DNA of 64,000 bases from Candidatus Latescibacterota bacterium (GCA_022826515.1 JAJDUT010000110.1:26461-90460), one strand, 5' to 3'; numbered from the stretch's first letter, positions 24,878-34,426 are shown. Program-made: numbers and translations. Notes: generated by a model not told the origin, from the letters alone.

Positions 24878-25561
24878 ATGAAAGAGTATATCCGCATCGT
24901 CGCGCTAGCTGCTTTTTGTGCTGCTCCCGCGGCCGCTCAGTTGACCACTTCTGATCCCGTAGCTTCTGTCGATAATATTCCTCCTGCACCTGTGACTGAC
25001 CTACAAGCCACAGCGAGTGATGCGTCATCCGTGTCGCTCTCTTGGACGCTATCAACGGATGACGCTCGTTCGTTTACGACTTTTGGTAGTCAGGTGGTGC
25101 CTAGGGGCGACGTACACGGCTATCGCGTGTATCGCACGGATTACTTTCCACCCGTGGACGATAGCGGCGAGATAGTACTCGGCTGGTTTACGCGCGAGGG
25201 GGATAAGGTTGACTTTGACGACTTCTTCCTCTTAGCTGATCGCTTCGGCTCTTCTGACGCCGATGGGGATTTTGAGTTATTCTTCGACATAGTGCCCAAT
25301 GGCCAAATTGATGTCGATGATTTTCTGCGCTTCGCCGATGATTTCGGCAAGGCCGTAACTCAGGAACAGGGCAGCGAAAGGTTGATCGCCACGCTAGGGC
25401 CGGGCATCTCCGAATTCGTCGATAATGACGTCGTCAGTGGAGCCTCCTATGCCTATGACGTGCGAGCCTTTGACGGCGACAACGAAACTGGTGTTGTCGC
25501 CCCTTTTGCTTCCAATGAAGATATTGCCCGGATGGCGATGGCCGTCGGTGTCGATCAATAA
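24878..25561 (+). CDS. Secreted FN3 protein with an internal dockerin-like insertion
   Basis: A 227-residue exported protein with signal peptide YIRIVALAAFCAAPAAAQ; ATG 24878 follows AAGGAG. The first half of an FN3 domain (VSLSWTLSTDDA, HGYRVYRTDYFPP) is followed at ~105-165 by two dockerin-like loops (KVDFDDFFLLADRFG, QIDVDDFLRFADDFG). The closing FN3 strands come after them (YAYDVRAFDGDNETG near 190). In the upstream paralogue the same two parts are in series. Here the calcium loops sit inside the FN3 fold. A strong terminator follows 24 nt after the stop. Confidence 0.78.
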   Translation: MKEYIRIVALAAFCAAPAAAQLTTSDPVASVDNIPPAPVTDLQATASDASSVSLSWTLSTDDARSFTTFGSQVVPRGDVHGYRVYRTDYFPPVDDSGEIVLGWFTREGDKVDFDDFFLLADRFGSSDADGDFELFFDIVPNGQIDVDDFLRFADDFGKAVTQEQGSERLIATLGPGISEFVDNDVVSGASYAYDVRAFDGDNETGVVAPFASNEDIARMAMAVGVDQ

Positions 25562-25584
25562 AGGCACGAGAAGTTATGAGTTGT

Positions 25585-25627
25585 AAAGCTAGGACGCCCG
25601 CTTGTCGAGCGGGCGTCCTAGCTTTTT
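25585..25627 (+). terminator. Strong Rho-independent terminator after the FN3/dockerin pair
   Basis: A perfect 18-bp stem (AAAGCTAGGACGCCCGCT and its complement) with a 5-nt loop and a T-run. It is one of the strongest hairpins in the window and insulates rho from the upstream operon. Confidence 0.92.
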
Positions 25628-25631
25628 AGTA

Positions 25632-25664
25632 TAGTATGCCTTTAGTATGCCTTTAGTATGCCTT
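25632..25664 (+). repeat. Three tandem 11-bp direct repeats abutting the rho promoter
   Basis: TAGTATGCCTT occurs three times in a row at 25632, 25643 and 25654, one helical turn apart. The last copy overlaps the first two bases of the -35 box. An inverted copy of the core (GGCATACT) lies at 25822-25829 in the leader. This arrangement suggests an operator array. Confidence 0.75.
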
Positions 25665-25691
25665 GACAAACAAAGATATTATCTGTATCCT
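25663..25691 (+). promoter_or_regulatory. Promoter of rho
   Basis: A perfect TTGACA at 25663-25668, a 17-nt spacer and TATCCT at 25686-25691. Confidence 0.65.
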
Positions 25692-25978
25692 TTAATCTCT
25701 TTCGCATCTCTCCTTTTTAATTAAATACCTCAGCGGTTTATTCCGCCCGAAATTCTACTCTCCTTTTAGAGATTCTTCGCGATAGATTTCCTGTAGCTAT
25801 CAAAGAATTTTGCCAAGGTACGGCATACTTTAGGTAGGTTTTTAGTGTTTTAGCAGTACTACCGCATGTACTCCAATCCTCGTAATAGCTCTAGGTGCTT
25901 ACAGTGCCGTAGTGCACTCGAATATTCCCTTTGTGTTCCTGCCCTCTAACCGCAAGCAAGAAAGGTTGCAAGGAAGAT
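25692..25978 (+). promoter_or_regulatory. Long untranslated leader of rho
   Basis: About 280 nt between the predicted transcript start and the rho ATG, with no supported gene. It is pyrimidine-rich in its first half (many CT runs, few G), which is the kind of RNA that Rho itself binds. Autogenous attenuation of rho through its leader is known in other bacteria, so a similar loop is a reasonable inference. Confidence 0.4.
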
Positions 25979-27253
25979 ATGCCACCTCTCAATAGAACGC
26001 AGAAAATGAATATTGTTGAACTCCAGCGCATGAACATCTTGGATCTCCAAGAGTTGGCCAAGAAACTGGAAGTTGTAGATTGCACTTCTTTGCGCAAGCA
26101 GGAGTTGATCTTCTCCATCCTCAAGCACCAGACCGAGCGCAGTGGGCTGATTTTTGCTCAAGGTACTTTGGAGGTGCTGGACGAGGGGTTCGGATTTCTC
26201 CGCTCGCCGAGCTACAACTACTTACCTGGTCCCGACGACATTTACGTTTCTCATTCGCAGATTAAGCGATTTAGCTTGCGCACGGGCGATACGATCTCCG
26301 GTCAGATCCGCCCGCCGAAAAACGACGAGAAGTACTTTGCGCTGCTAAGAGTCGAGGCAATCAACTTCGACGACCCAGAAGTCACCAAGAACAAGACGAT
26401 CTTTGAAAATCTGACGGCCTTGCATCCCACCGATCGCTTCAAGTTAGAGCACAATCCCAAGGACATGACGACGCGGATTCTCGACTTGCTCTCGCCCATC
26501 GGCAAAGGACAGCGCGGCCTAATTGTAGCGCCGCCCTTCACCGGCAAAACCATGCTGCTGCAAAAGGTCGCCAACGCCATCACAACCAATCATCCCGAAG
26601 CGGTTCTCATCGTCTTACTCATTGACGAGCGCCCCGAGGAAGTCACCGATATGCTGCGTTCGGTGCAGGGCGAAGTCGTCAGTTCGACCTTTGACGAGTC
26701 GGCTACGCGGCACGTGCAGGTGGCGGATATGGTGATCGAGAAGGCTCGGCGTCTAGTCGAGCACAAGCGGGATGTGGTCATCCTGCTCGATAGCATCACG
26801 CGCTTGGCGCGGGCCTACAATACAGTGACGCCGCACTCGGGGCGGATTCTCACCGGCGGCGTTGACTCGACTGCTTTGCAGTGGCCGCGCCGCTTTTTCG
26901 CCGCCGCCCGCAATCTTGAAGAAGGCGGCAGCCTGACGATTATCGCTACGGCTCTGGTAGAGACCGGAAGCCGCATGGACGAAGTGATCTTTGAAGAGTT
27001 CAAAGGCACGGGCAATATGCAGGTGCAACTAGATCGCCGGTTGAGCAACCGCCGGGTCTATCCGGCCATTGATGTGACGGCGACGAGTACGCGCAAAGAA
27101 GAATTGCTGCTGACGGAGTTTGAATTAAACCGCTCGTGGGTCCTGCGCCGCATACTCAATCAGATGGGAGTCGTTGAGGGCATGGAGTTCCTCCAAGAGC
27201 GCATGCAGGGCACGGAATCCAACGAGGAATTCCTCAAGGCCATGAATGACTAG
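25979..27253 (+). CDS. rho: Transcription termination factor Rho
   Basis: A 424-residue hexameric RNA helicase that ends transcription. The Rho_N helical domain ([15 protein letters not shown]) is followed by the cold-shock-like RNA-binding domain near 55-125 ([20 protein letters not shown]) and the ATPase core. Walker A reads [13 protein letters not shown] near residue 185, where most Rho proteins have PPKAGKT. Walker B is [16 protein letters not shown] near 264. The Q- and R-loop region [15 protein letters not shown] is intact. ATG 25979 follows AAGGAAG. It starts the classical rho-rpmE-yqhQ-prfA-prmC order. Confidence 0.95.
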   Translation: MPPLNRTQKMNIVELQRMNILDLQELAKKLEVVDCTSLRKQELIFSILKHQTERSGLIFAQGTLEVLDEGFGFLRSPSYNYLPGPDDIYVSHSQIKRFSLRTGDTISGQIRPPKNDEKYFALLRVEAINFDDPEVTKNKTIFENLTALHPTDRFKLEHNPKDMTTRILDLLSPIGKGQRGLIVAPPFTGKTMLLQKVANAITTNHPEAVLIVLLIDERPEEVTDMLRSVQGEVVSSTFDESATRHVQVADMVIEKARRLVEHKRDVVILLDSITRLARAYNTVTPHSGRILTGGVDSTALQWPRRFFAAARNLEEGGSLTIIATALVETGSRMDEVIFEEFKGTGNMQVQLDRRLSNRRVYPAIDVTATSTRKEELLLTEFELNRSWVLRRILNQMGVVEGMEFLQERMQGTESNEEFLKAMND

Positions 27254-27338
27254 CCTCCTTGTCTTTTGAGTTTCAAGCCTCTATTTTTATTAACTCGATA
27301 GCCGAGTTTCAATCCCCAGAAAGCAGAGGAGTGTAAAG

Positions 27339-27599
27339 GTGCAAAAAGACATCCATCCCGAATATCGAACGGTTATCTTTCTCGATACTAGCTGTGACTA
27401 CAAGATACTGTCGCGTTCGACGATGAAGTCCGAAGAGACGATGGAGTGGGAAGACGGGAATTCCTATCCGGTAATCCGGGTCGAAATCAGTTCGGCGTCG
27501 CATCCTTTCTACACAGGCAAGCGCCAGCAGATCATGGATCGCGGCGGACGCATCGACCAGTTCAATCGCCGCTACGGCAAAAGCGAACAGCAAGCCTAG
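27339..27599 (+). CDS. rpmE2: Ribosomal protein bL31, type B
   Basis: An 86-residue large-subunit protein. [33 protein letters not shown] and the C-terminal [11 protein letters not shown] are diagnostic of L31. It lacks the CxxC zinc pair and has the insertion typical of the zinc-independent type B. The start is GTG 27339, with an AGAGGAG ribosome site upstream. The position directly after rho is conserved in many phyla. No Zur-like operator is apparent. Confidence 0.93.
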   Translation: MQKDIHPEYRTVIFLDTSCDYKILSRSTMKSEETMEWEDGNSYPVIRVEISSASHPFYTGKRQQIMDRGGRIDQFNRRYGKSEQQA

Positions 27600-27676
27600 C
27601 AACCCATTCCGTGCGAAAAGGTGGTAGGACGTCCTTCCGAGGGCGATCGTATCGCCTTTTTCATGTACGCGAGTTC

Positions 27677-28627
27677 ATGGACAGAGAACAACTCACGCAA
27701 GATTTACCCGTTGGCGGTCAAGCCGTCATCGAAGGGGTGATGATGCGCGTGCCCGGCAAAATCGTCACCGCGGTGCGGGCGGCTGACCACCAAATCGTGG
27801 TGCGCGAGGAAGCATACGATTCCCTAACGCGGCGCTATCGCCTGTTGGGTCTGCCTGTATTGCGCGGGGCCCTATCTTTTTTTGAAATGATGTTGATTGG
27901 GCTAAAGGCACTCAATTTCTCCGCCGATGTCGCCAGTCAGGAAGAGGGGCAGGTCGAGCGGCTGGAGGAGGGGAGTTGGCGGGAGCAATTGGCCTTGTGG
28001 GCGACGATGATCTTTTCCGTAGGGCTAGGCGTGGGCCTGTTCTTCTTTTTGCCACTGCTAGCTGCCCAACTCGTGGGCTTGCAGGAGAACGCGTTTGAAT
28101 TCAACCTAGTGGCCGGTGCGGTGCGGGCGACGCTTTTGGTCCTCTATCTGTGGGCGATAAGCCAGTGGCGCGAAATCCAGCGAGTCTTTCAATACCACGG
28201 TGCCGAGCACAAAAGCATCTTCACCTTAGAGGCTGGTGCCGAGCTGACGGTGGCATCCGCACGGAGTTTCGGCCGGCTGCATCCGCGCTGCGGAACCAGC
28301 TTCATGCTGATCGTAGTGCTCTTTGCGATCTTGATCTTCGCCTGCGTGGATTCGCTGTTCCCGCTCGTCTTTGGGCATACGCAGAGCCTCTTTGAGCGCT
28401 TTGCCACCCATTTTGCAGTGCTGCCCTTTATCGCGGGGACGAGCTTTGAGTTGCTCAAGTATTCGGGCAAGAAGCGCAATGCTCCGTTGGTTCGGTTGCT
28501 GAGTGCCCCAGGGCTGTGGTTGCAGCGCATTACGACCCGCGAGCCGGACGACGACCAGTTAGAGGTCGCCTTGTTCGCGTTGCACCGCGCCCTAAATGAA
28601 GAAGTCGAGGCCAATCCATCGTGTTAG
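27677..28627 (+). CDS. yqhQ: DUF1385 (YqhQ-family) membrane protein
   Basis: A 316-residue membrane protein. VGGQAVIEGVMMRVPGKIVTA near the start and YHGAEHKSIFTLEAG near residue 173, with FGRLHPRCGTSFMLIVVLFA after it, are the signature blocks of DUF1385. There are about five hydrophobic helices. The molecular role is not settled; the gene is regularly found between rpmE and prfA. The last 7 bp overlap the GTG start of prfA, so translation is coupled. ATG 27677 was chosen because the longer frame runs back into rpmE2. Confidence 0.88.
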   Translation: MDREQLTQDLPVGGQAVIEGVMMRVPGKIVTAVRAADHQIVVREEAYDSLTRRYRLLGLPVLRGALSFFEMMLIGLKALNFSADVASQEEGQVERLEEGSWREQLALWATMIFSVGLGVGLFFFLPLLAAQLVGLQENAFEFNLVAGAVRATLLVLYLWAISQWREIQRVFQYHGAEHKSIFTLEAGAELTVASARSFGRLHPRCGTSFMLIVVLFAILIFACVDSLFPLVFGHTQSLFERFATHFAVLPFIAGTSFELLKYSGKKRNAPLVRLLSAPGLWLQRITTREPDDDQLEVALFALHRALNEEVEANPSC

Positions 28628-29688
28628 ATAAATTGAACGAATACGAGCAGCGCTATGAGGAGCTAAGCGCGCTTATGGCCGATCAGGCCACCAGCCAAAA
28701 CCCGACTCAGTACCAGAAGCTGGCGCGGGAAATGGGCGACTTGCAAGAAGTGGTGAATTTAGCGGGCCAGTACCGCGCCGCACTGGAACAGCTTGCAGAG
28801 GCCGAGGAAATTATCGCCGATGGCAGCGATGCAGAGCTAGTCGAATTGGCCGCGGCCGAGCGAGACCAATTACGCGGAAAAGTGGGGCAGCTAGAAGAAA
28901 CGCTCAAAGTGCTGTTGATTCCCAAAGATCCCAACGACAGCCGCAATGCCATCGTCGAGATCCGCGCCGGCACTGGCGGCGACGAAGCCGGACTTTTTGC
29001 CAGCGATCTATACCGCATGTACCACCGCTTCGCCGAGCGCAAGGGTTTGAAAACCGAGGAGCTTTCCTCCAGTCAGAATCCAGCCGGTGGCTTTAAGGAG
29101 GTGGTGTTCGTGGTGTCGGGCGCGGACGCTTTCGGCCAGCTCAAGTTCGAGAGCGGGGTTCACCGCGTGCAACGGGTCCCCAAAACCGAGGCTTCGGGCC
29201 GAATTCACACATCGGCGGCCTCGGTGGCGGTTCTACCCGAAGCCGAGGAGGTGGAGGTGGAAATCGCTCCCGACGATTTGAAAATCGAAGTGTACCGCTC
29301 CAGCGGGCCGGGCGGCCAGAGCGTCAATACCACGGATTCGGCCGTGAAAATCACCCATACCCCAACGGGCATTGTCGTCTCCTGTCAAGACGAGAAGTCG
29401 CAGCTAAAAAACAAGAACAAGGCTTTAAAGGTTCTCCGCGCCCGGCTCTACGACAAACTGCAAGCCGAGCAAAAGGCCGAGCGCGACGCCGCCCGCGCCG
29501 GTCAGATCGGCTCCGGCGACCGCAGCGCGAAAATTCGCACCTACAACTTCCCGCAGGGCCGAGTTACCGATCACCGCATTGGCTTGTCCCTCTACCGCCT
29601 AGAGGAAATCCTCGATGGCGATTTTGAAAAATTCATAGATCAATTGGCCCTCGCGTCGCAGCAGGACGCGCTGGCGGCGGACCGATGA
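28621..29688 (+). CDS. prfA: Peptide chain release factor 1
   Basis: A 355-residue class-I release factor reading UAA and UAG. The GGQ motif is in RSSGPGGQSVNTTDSAVKI near residue 230; its glutamine triggers peptidyl-tRNA hydrolysis and is methylated by PrmC, the next gene. The decoding domain includes VHRVQRVPKTEASGRIHTSA. A coiled-coil N-terminal domain spans ~1-100. The start is GTG, overlapping the end of yqhQ. The stop overlaps the prmC start in an ATGA. Confidence 0.95.
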   Translation: MLDKLNEYEQRYEELSALMADQATSQNPTQYQKLAREMGDLQEVVNLAGQYRAALEQLAEAEEIIADGSDAELVELAAAERDQLRGKVGQLEETLKVLLIPKDPNDSRNAIVEIRAGTGGDEAGLFASDLYRMYHRFAERKGLKTEELSSSQNPAGGFKEVVFVVSGADAFGQLKFESGVHRVQRVPKTEASGRIHTSAASVAVLPEAEEVEVEIAPDDLKIEVYRSSGPGGQSVNTTDSAVKITHTPTGIVVSCQDEKSQLKNKNKALKVLRARLYDKLQAEQKAERDAARAGQIGSGDRSAKIRTYNFPQGRVTDHRIGLSLYRLEEILDGDFEKFIDQLALASQQDALAADR

Positions 29689-30557
29689 GCGGACGCTCTT
29701 GGCGGCTGCTCGACATCCTCGAAAACACGAGCCGTTTCTTCGCATCAAAGGGATTGGAAAATGCTCGCCTACAAGCAGAGTTGTTGCTGGCCGCAGTGCT
29801 CGGCGTCAAACGCCTCGATCTCTACCTACAATTTGAACGCCCCTTGCACCGCAGTGAAGTGGACCGCTATCGGGAATACGTGCGCCAGCGGTTGCAGCGC
29901 GTGCCCGTGCAGTACATCACGGGCGTGGCCGCCTTTCGCCAGCTAGAGCTGACCGTGACGCCCGCAGTGTTGATCCCGCGCCCTGAGACCGAAGTACTCG
30001 TCGATGTGGCCTTGGAACTGTTGCCCGCAGATGGCCGGGTTCTCGACCTGTGTTGCGGCTCAGGCGCGGTCGCTCTGGCGCTGGCTCAAGAAGCGGCAGC
30101 GGTCGAGGTGGTGGCGGCTGACGTATCGGCTGCTGCTTTAGAAGTGGCGAAGGCCAACGGCCAGTACTGTGGGCTAGCCGAGCGCGTCGAGTGGCACTGC
30201 GGCGATCTGTTCGCGCCCCTTCGCGGCACCGAGCCTTTTGACCTCGTCGCGGCTAATCCGCCGTATGTGCGCCGCAGCGATTTGGCGCAATTAGCGCCGG
30301 AAGTGCGCGACTACGAGCCGCATCTCGCGTTGGATGGGGGCGAGGATGGCTTGACGTATTATCGGCGCATCGCGCAGGAGGCCGCGGACTTTATTCGCCC
30401 CGGAGGCCACCTGCTGCTAGAAGTAGGAGACGGCCAAAGCGCGGCTGTGGAGGGCCTACTTGCGCGGTCTGCACGCTTGACTGAGGTTCAAATAAGACCG
30501 GATTTAAACCAGATTCCCCGAGTTGTTGTCGCGCGTGCGGCTGCTCAGACGAGTTGA
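29685..30557 (+). CDS. prmC: Release factor glutamine methyltransferase
   Basis: A 290-residue SAM-dependent enzyme that N5-methylates the GGQ glutamine of release factors. The N-terminal helical domain includes VPVQYITGVAAF near 75. The SAM motif is RVLDLCCGSGAVALALA near 119. The catalytic NPPY tetrapeptide lies near residue 191 (LVAANPPYVRRSDL). It overlaps prfA by 4 nt, so substrate and modifier are made together. The gap to radA is only 3 nt. Confidence 0.94.
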   Translation: MSGRSWRLLDILENTSRFFASKGLENARLQAELLLAAVLGVKRLDLYLQFERPLHRSEVDRYREYVRQRLQRVPVQYITGVAAFRQLELTVTPAVLIPRPETEVLVDVALELLPADGRVLDLCCGSGAVALALAQEAAAVEVVAADVSAAALEVAKANGQYCGLAERVEWHCGDLFAPLRGTEPFDLVAANPPYVRRSDLAQLAPEVRDYEPHLALDGGEDGLTYYRRIAQEAADFIRPGGHLLLEVGDGQSAAVEGLLARSARLTEVQIRPDLNQIPRVVVARAAAQTS

Positions 30558-30560
30558 GGC

Positions 30561-31934
30561 ATGGCCAAGAAGAACCGTTCTACTTACGTCTGCCAGTCCT
30601 GCGGCCACAGTGCGGCGCGCTGGTTTGGGCGCTGCGTGGCTTGCGGCGAGTGGAACACCTGCGTCGAAGAACGACCCCAAGCACCCGACAGTCGGCGCGA
30701 ACATCTCACGGTATCGCCCCGCTCCCAATTGCAGCCCATTACGCAAGTCGATGACCAAGACCACGAGCGGCTGCAAATCGGCATCTCCGAGTTCGACCGA
30801 GTCTTGGGCGGCGGCATCATGCCCGGTTCGGTCGTCTTAGTCGGTGGCGATCCCGGCATCGGCAAATCGACGCTCCTGTTGCAGATGGCCGGACAGCTAG
30901 CGGCCTCTGATTTTCGCATCGCGTACATTTCCGCCGAGGAATCGGCCGCGCAAATCCGCCTGCGCGCCGGGCGCTTGGGGGCGTTGTGCGAAAGCCTGCA
31001 CGTGATGGCCGAGACCAGCCTCACAGCTATTCTCGACCAGTTGCAATCCGCCGGCCCGCTGGCCATCATCATCGACTCGATCCAGACCATTTACATGCCC
31101 GAATTAGAGAGCGCACCCGGCAGCGTGACCCAAGTGCGCGAGTGCGCGGCGCGGCTGGTCTATTTGGCCAAAGAGAGCGGCATTCCCACGTTTTTGGTGG
31201 GGCACGTGACGAAAGAGGGCACGGTCGCGGGGCCGCGGGTGCTGGAGCACTTGGTCGATACCGTGCTCTATTTAGAGGGCGAGCGGCACCATCACTTCCG
31301 CATCCTGCGCGCCGCCAAAAATCGCTTTGGTTCGACCAACGAGATCGGGATCTTTGAGATGCGGGATCAAGGGATGATAGAGGTTGCCAATCCTTCCAAA
31401 ATTCTGCTGGCCGAGCGCGCCGAGGGCGTGTCGGGTTCGGCCATTGTCTGTAGTATGGAGGGCACGCGGCCGCTCTTGATCGAAATTCAGGCCCTCGTCT
31501 CGCGCTCTAGTTTTGGTTATCCGCAGCGGGTTGCCACTGGCATCGACGCCAAGCGGCTCTCGATTATTATCGCAGTGCTCGAAAAGCGCTGTGGTCACGA
31601 CCTGTCGAGCGAGGATATTTTCGTCAATGTCGTAGGGGGCATCCGCCTCGACGAGCCAGCGGTGGATATGGGGGTGGGGCTGGCGATTGTGTCGAGTTTC
31701 CGCAACAAGCCCATTGACGCGCAGACCGTGGCCATTGGCGAGATTGGGTTGGGGGGAGAGATCCGGCCGGTGAACCAGATTGACCGGCGGGTGGCCGAGG
31801 CGCGGAGTTTGGGGTTTGAGCAGTGTTTGGTGGCGCGGAGCAACCTACAGGGGTGGAAGCGTCCGGAGGGGATGGAGGTGGTTGGGGTAGGGGGGATGGA
31901 GGCAGCCGAAGCGCTCGCTTTTGGCTCAAGCTAG
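30561..31934 (+). CDS. radA: DNA repair protein RadA
   Basis: A 457-residue RecA-like branch-migration factor acting in homologous recombination. The N-terminal zinc finger is CQSCG...CVACGEWNTC (residues ~11-32). Walker A is GGDPGIGKSTLLLQ near 95. The RadA-specific KNRFG motif is present near 253 (AAKNRFGSTNEIGIF). The C-terminal Lon-like domain follows (IDAKRLSIIIAVLEKR, near 328). It sits 3 nt after prmC and about 250 nt before recA. Confidence 0.95.
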   Translation: MAKKNRSTYVCQSCGHSAARWFGRCVACGEWNTCVEERPQAPDSRREHLTVSPRSQLQPITQVDDQDHERLQIGISEFDRVLGGGIMPGSVVLVGGDPGIGKSTLLLQMAGQLAASDFRIAYISAEESAAQIRLRAGRLGALCESLHVMAETSLTAILDQLQSAGPLAIIIDSIQTIYMPELESAPGSVTQVRECAARLVYLAKESGIPTFLVGHVTKEGTVAGPRVLEHLVDTVLYLEGERHHHFRILRAAKNRFGSTNEIGIFEMRDQGMIEVANPSKILLAERAEGVSGSAIVCSMEGTRPLLIEIQALVSRSSFGYPQRVATGIDAKRLSIIIAVLEKRCGHDLSSEDIFVNVVGGIRLDEPAVDMGVGLAIVSSFRNKPIDAQTVAIGEIGLGGEIRPVNQIDRRVAEARSLGFEQCLVARSNLQGWKRPEGMEVVGVGGMEAAEALAFGSS

Positions 31935-32106
31935 TCCCTTTTCTTTACAGCACTGTTTCGCGTAGTTGCCAATTTTTGCTTTTCGCATCGTTCTTCTTCT
32001 TTTCCTAACATATTATTAAACAATAAATTGCGCGTTTTTCTGCCGCTTGGCACGGTATTTGTTATAAGCAGGTAGAGCAGTTTAATCTGCTTCAATTAAA
32101 AAATAC

Positions 32107-32145
32107 TTGACACCTGAACATTGATTCACTATTTTTTTGTTCAGG
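32107..32145 (+). promoter_or_regulatory. Promoter and dyad operator candidate of recA
   Basis: TTGACA at 32107-32112, a 17-nt spacer and TATTTT at 32130-32135. A perfect 8-bp inverted repeat, CCTGAACA (32113-32120) and TGTTCAGG (32138-32145), brackets the -10 box. A further GTTCAGG half-site follows nearby. The placement suits a repressor site, possibly for an SOS regulator, but the sequence is neither the E. coli nor the Bacillus LexA box. Confidence 0.6.
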
Positions 32146-32192
32146 TCGTTCAGGTAGTGGCGTAGTAAACATCTCCACGCGAGGAGGAAATC

Positions 32193-33302
<1,110 letters not shown>

Positions 33303-33386
33303 CCTCTGCGCTCTCGCGGGTCGAGGTGCGGCTTTGGTGCCCCCACGCCAAGGTGGCCACAGCGCCTCGCACCCGCGCGTACTCCT

Positions 33387-33407
33387 GGGCGGGTTTGAAA
33401 CCCGCCC
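33387..33407. repeat. Perfect 21-bp palindrome
   Basis: GGGCGGGTTTGAAACCCGCCC is a near-complete palindrome with a one-base centre. It is of the kind seen as dispersed hairpins in many genomes. It lies between recA and the small unknown gene, about 8 nt before that gene's ribosome site. Confidence 0.7.
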
Positions 33408-33427
33408 CTCCCCCAAGGAGGTGAATC

Positions 33428-33685
33428 ATGCAGACTACCATACTAAGCCCCGCGGCCATCCCCTTGCAGGCGCGCATTGAGCAAGCCCGCTCTTGGGCTG
33501 ACTTGGAGTTGTTGTGCGAGCACATCGACGCTGCCTATCAGCGCGGCGAGCTCAGTTCGTCCAGTGCCGACGAACTGAGTGTCTTGGTTGCTGCTACTGC
33601 TCTGAAGGTGCCCGAGCAACCGAGCATCCCCGCTGAGGCGCTCTTAGGTCGGGAGCCGGAAATCAACACCCGTCAAGCCGCCTGA
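33428..33685 (+). CDS. Small protein of unknown function
   Basis: An 85-residue acidic, mainly helical protein (ARIEQARSWADLELLCEHIDA; ELSSSSADELSVLVAATAL) with no signal peptide or known motif. I do not recognise the family. An almost perfect anti-16S ribosome site (AAGGAGGTG at 33416-33424) supports real translation. It follows recA by 125 nt and is followed by an inverted-repeat element. Confidence 0.55.
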   Translation: MQTTILSPAAIPLQARIEQARSWADLELLCEHIDAAYQRGELSSSSADELSVLVAATALKVPEQPSIPAEALLGREPEINTRQAA

Positions 33686-33710
33686 TCAGGCCGCCACACA
33701 AACCGCCTTT

Positions 33711-33778
33711 AGAAGCTGTCTGGGTTCCGGGTGCGCCCCGTGCGCACGAAGGCCACTAGGGGGTTTCAGACAGCTTCT
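33711..33778. mobile_element. 68-bp miniature inverted-repeat element
   Basis: Perfect 12-bp terminal inverted repeats, AGAAGCTGTCTG at 33711-33722 and CAGACAGCTTCT at 33767-33778, enclose 44 bp with no coding capacity. The ends resemble the GAAGCTGTCTGAAA-like ends seen in some IS5-related elements. No transposase is present, so it would be a MITE or solo remnant. Confidence 0.5.
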
Positions 33779-33795
33779 TAGGGCGGGCCAACATG

Positions 33796-33829
33796 GGCAT
33801 CGGAGTTTTTGCTCCGGTGCCTTTTGTTT
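33796..33829 (+). terminator. Terminator upstream of hpt
   Basis: The stem GGCATCGGAG / CTCCGGTGCC has one internal mismatch and a 6-nt loop, and is followed by TTTTGTTT. It would end transcripts arriving from the recA side. Its T-run overlaps the -35 of the hpt promoter. Confidence 0.7.
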
Positions 33830-33855
33830 GCAAAAAACAGCCCATGCCGTATAAT
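33827..33855 (+). promoter_or_regulatory. Promoter of hpt, probably leaderless
   Basis: TTTGCA at 33827-33832, a 17-nt spacer and a perfect TATAAT at 33850-33855. The hpt ATG starts 8 nt after the end of the -10 box, so transcription should begin at or within a base or two of the start codon. Confidence 0.65.
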
Positions 33856-33862
33856 CAAAGAC

Positions 33863-34426
33863 ATGCCCCGCAGTCCGTTGGAAACCCCTGTCTTAAAGGT
33901 GCTGATCGAGCGCCAGCAAGTAGAACGGCGCATCGGCGAGTTGGCCCAGGAACTGGCCGCCGACTACGCTGGGTCGTCTCCCTTATTTATCGGCCTGCTC
34001 AACGGAGCGGTGCAGTTTATGATGGCTCTGATAGACCGCTTGCCCGAGGAGCTGTTGGCGCGGTTGGACTACGATTTTGTCGGTGTTTCGAGCTATCAGG
34101 GCACGGAGAGTACCGGACAGGTCGAGTTGACCAAAAACCTCGTCGTCGCAGCGGCCGGACGGGACGTACTAATCGTCGATGGCATTGTCGATACGGGCCG
34201 ATCGCTAGATTTTGTGCTGGCCAAGGTAAAGTCGCAACAACCCCTTTCGCTCAGAGTGTGTACCTTGCTCAACAAGCCCGCCCGCAGGGAGTTTCCAGTG
34301 CCGGTAGATTACTGTGGTTTTGAAATTGAAGACGCATTCGTCGTTGGCTACGGCATGGATTGCGACCACCGCTATCGCGCCCTGCGCCACATTGCTGTAA
34401 TCGAACACGCCAGAGGAGAACCTTAG
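33863..34426 (+). CDS. hpt: Hypoxanthine phosphoribosyltransferase
   Basis: A 187-residue purine-salvage enzyme joining hypoxanthine or guanine to PRPP. LFIGLLNGAVQFMMALIDR near residue 40, YDFVGVSSYQG, and the PRPP loop DVLIVDGIVDTGRSLDF near 102 identify it. The loop normally reads VEDIIDTG; here the ED pair is DG, an unusual change. FEIEDAFVVGYGMDCDHRYR near 154 is the canonical C-terminal block. ATG 33863 is preferred to an upstream in-frame start because a perfect TATAAT lies just before it. The epimerase gene follows after 2 nt. Confidence 0.9.
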   Translation: MPRSPLETPVLKVLIERQQVERRIGELAQELAADYAGSSPLFIGLLNGAVQFMMALIDRLPEELLARLDYDFVGVSSYQGTESTGQVELTKNLVVAAAGRDVLIVDGIVDTGRSLDFVLAKVKSQQPLSLRVCTLLNKPARREFPVPVDYCGFEIEDAFVVGYGMDCDHRYRALRHIAVIEHARGEP

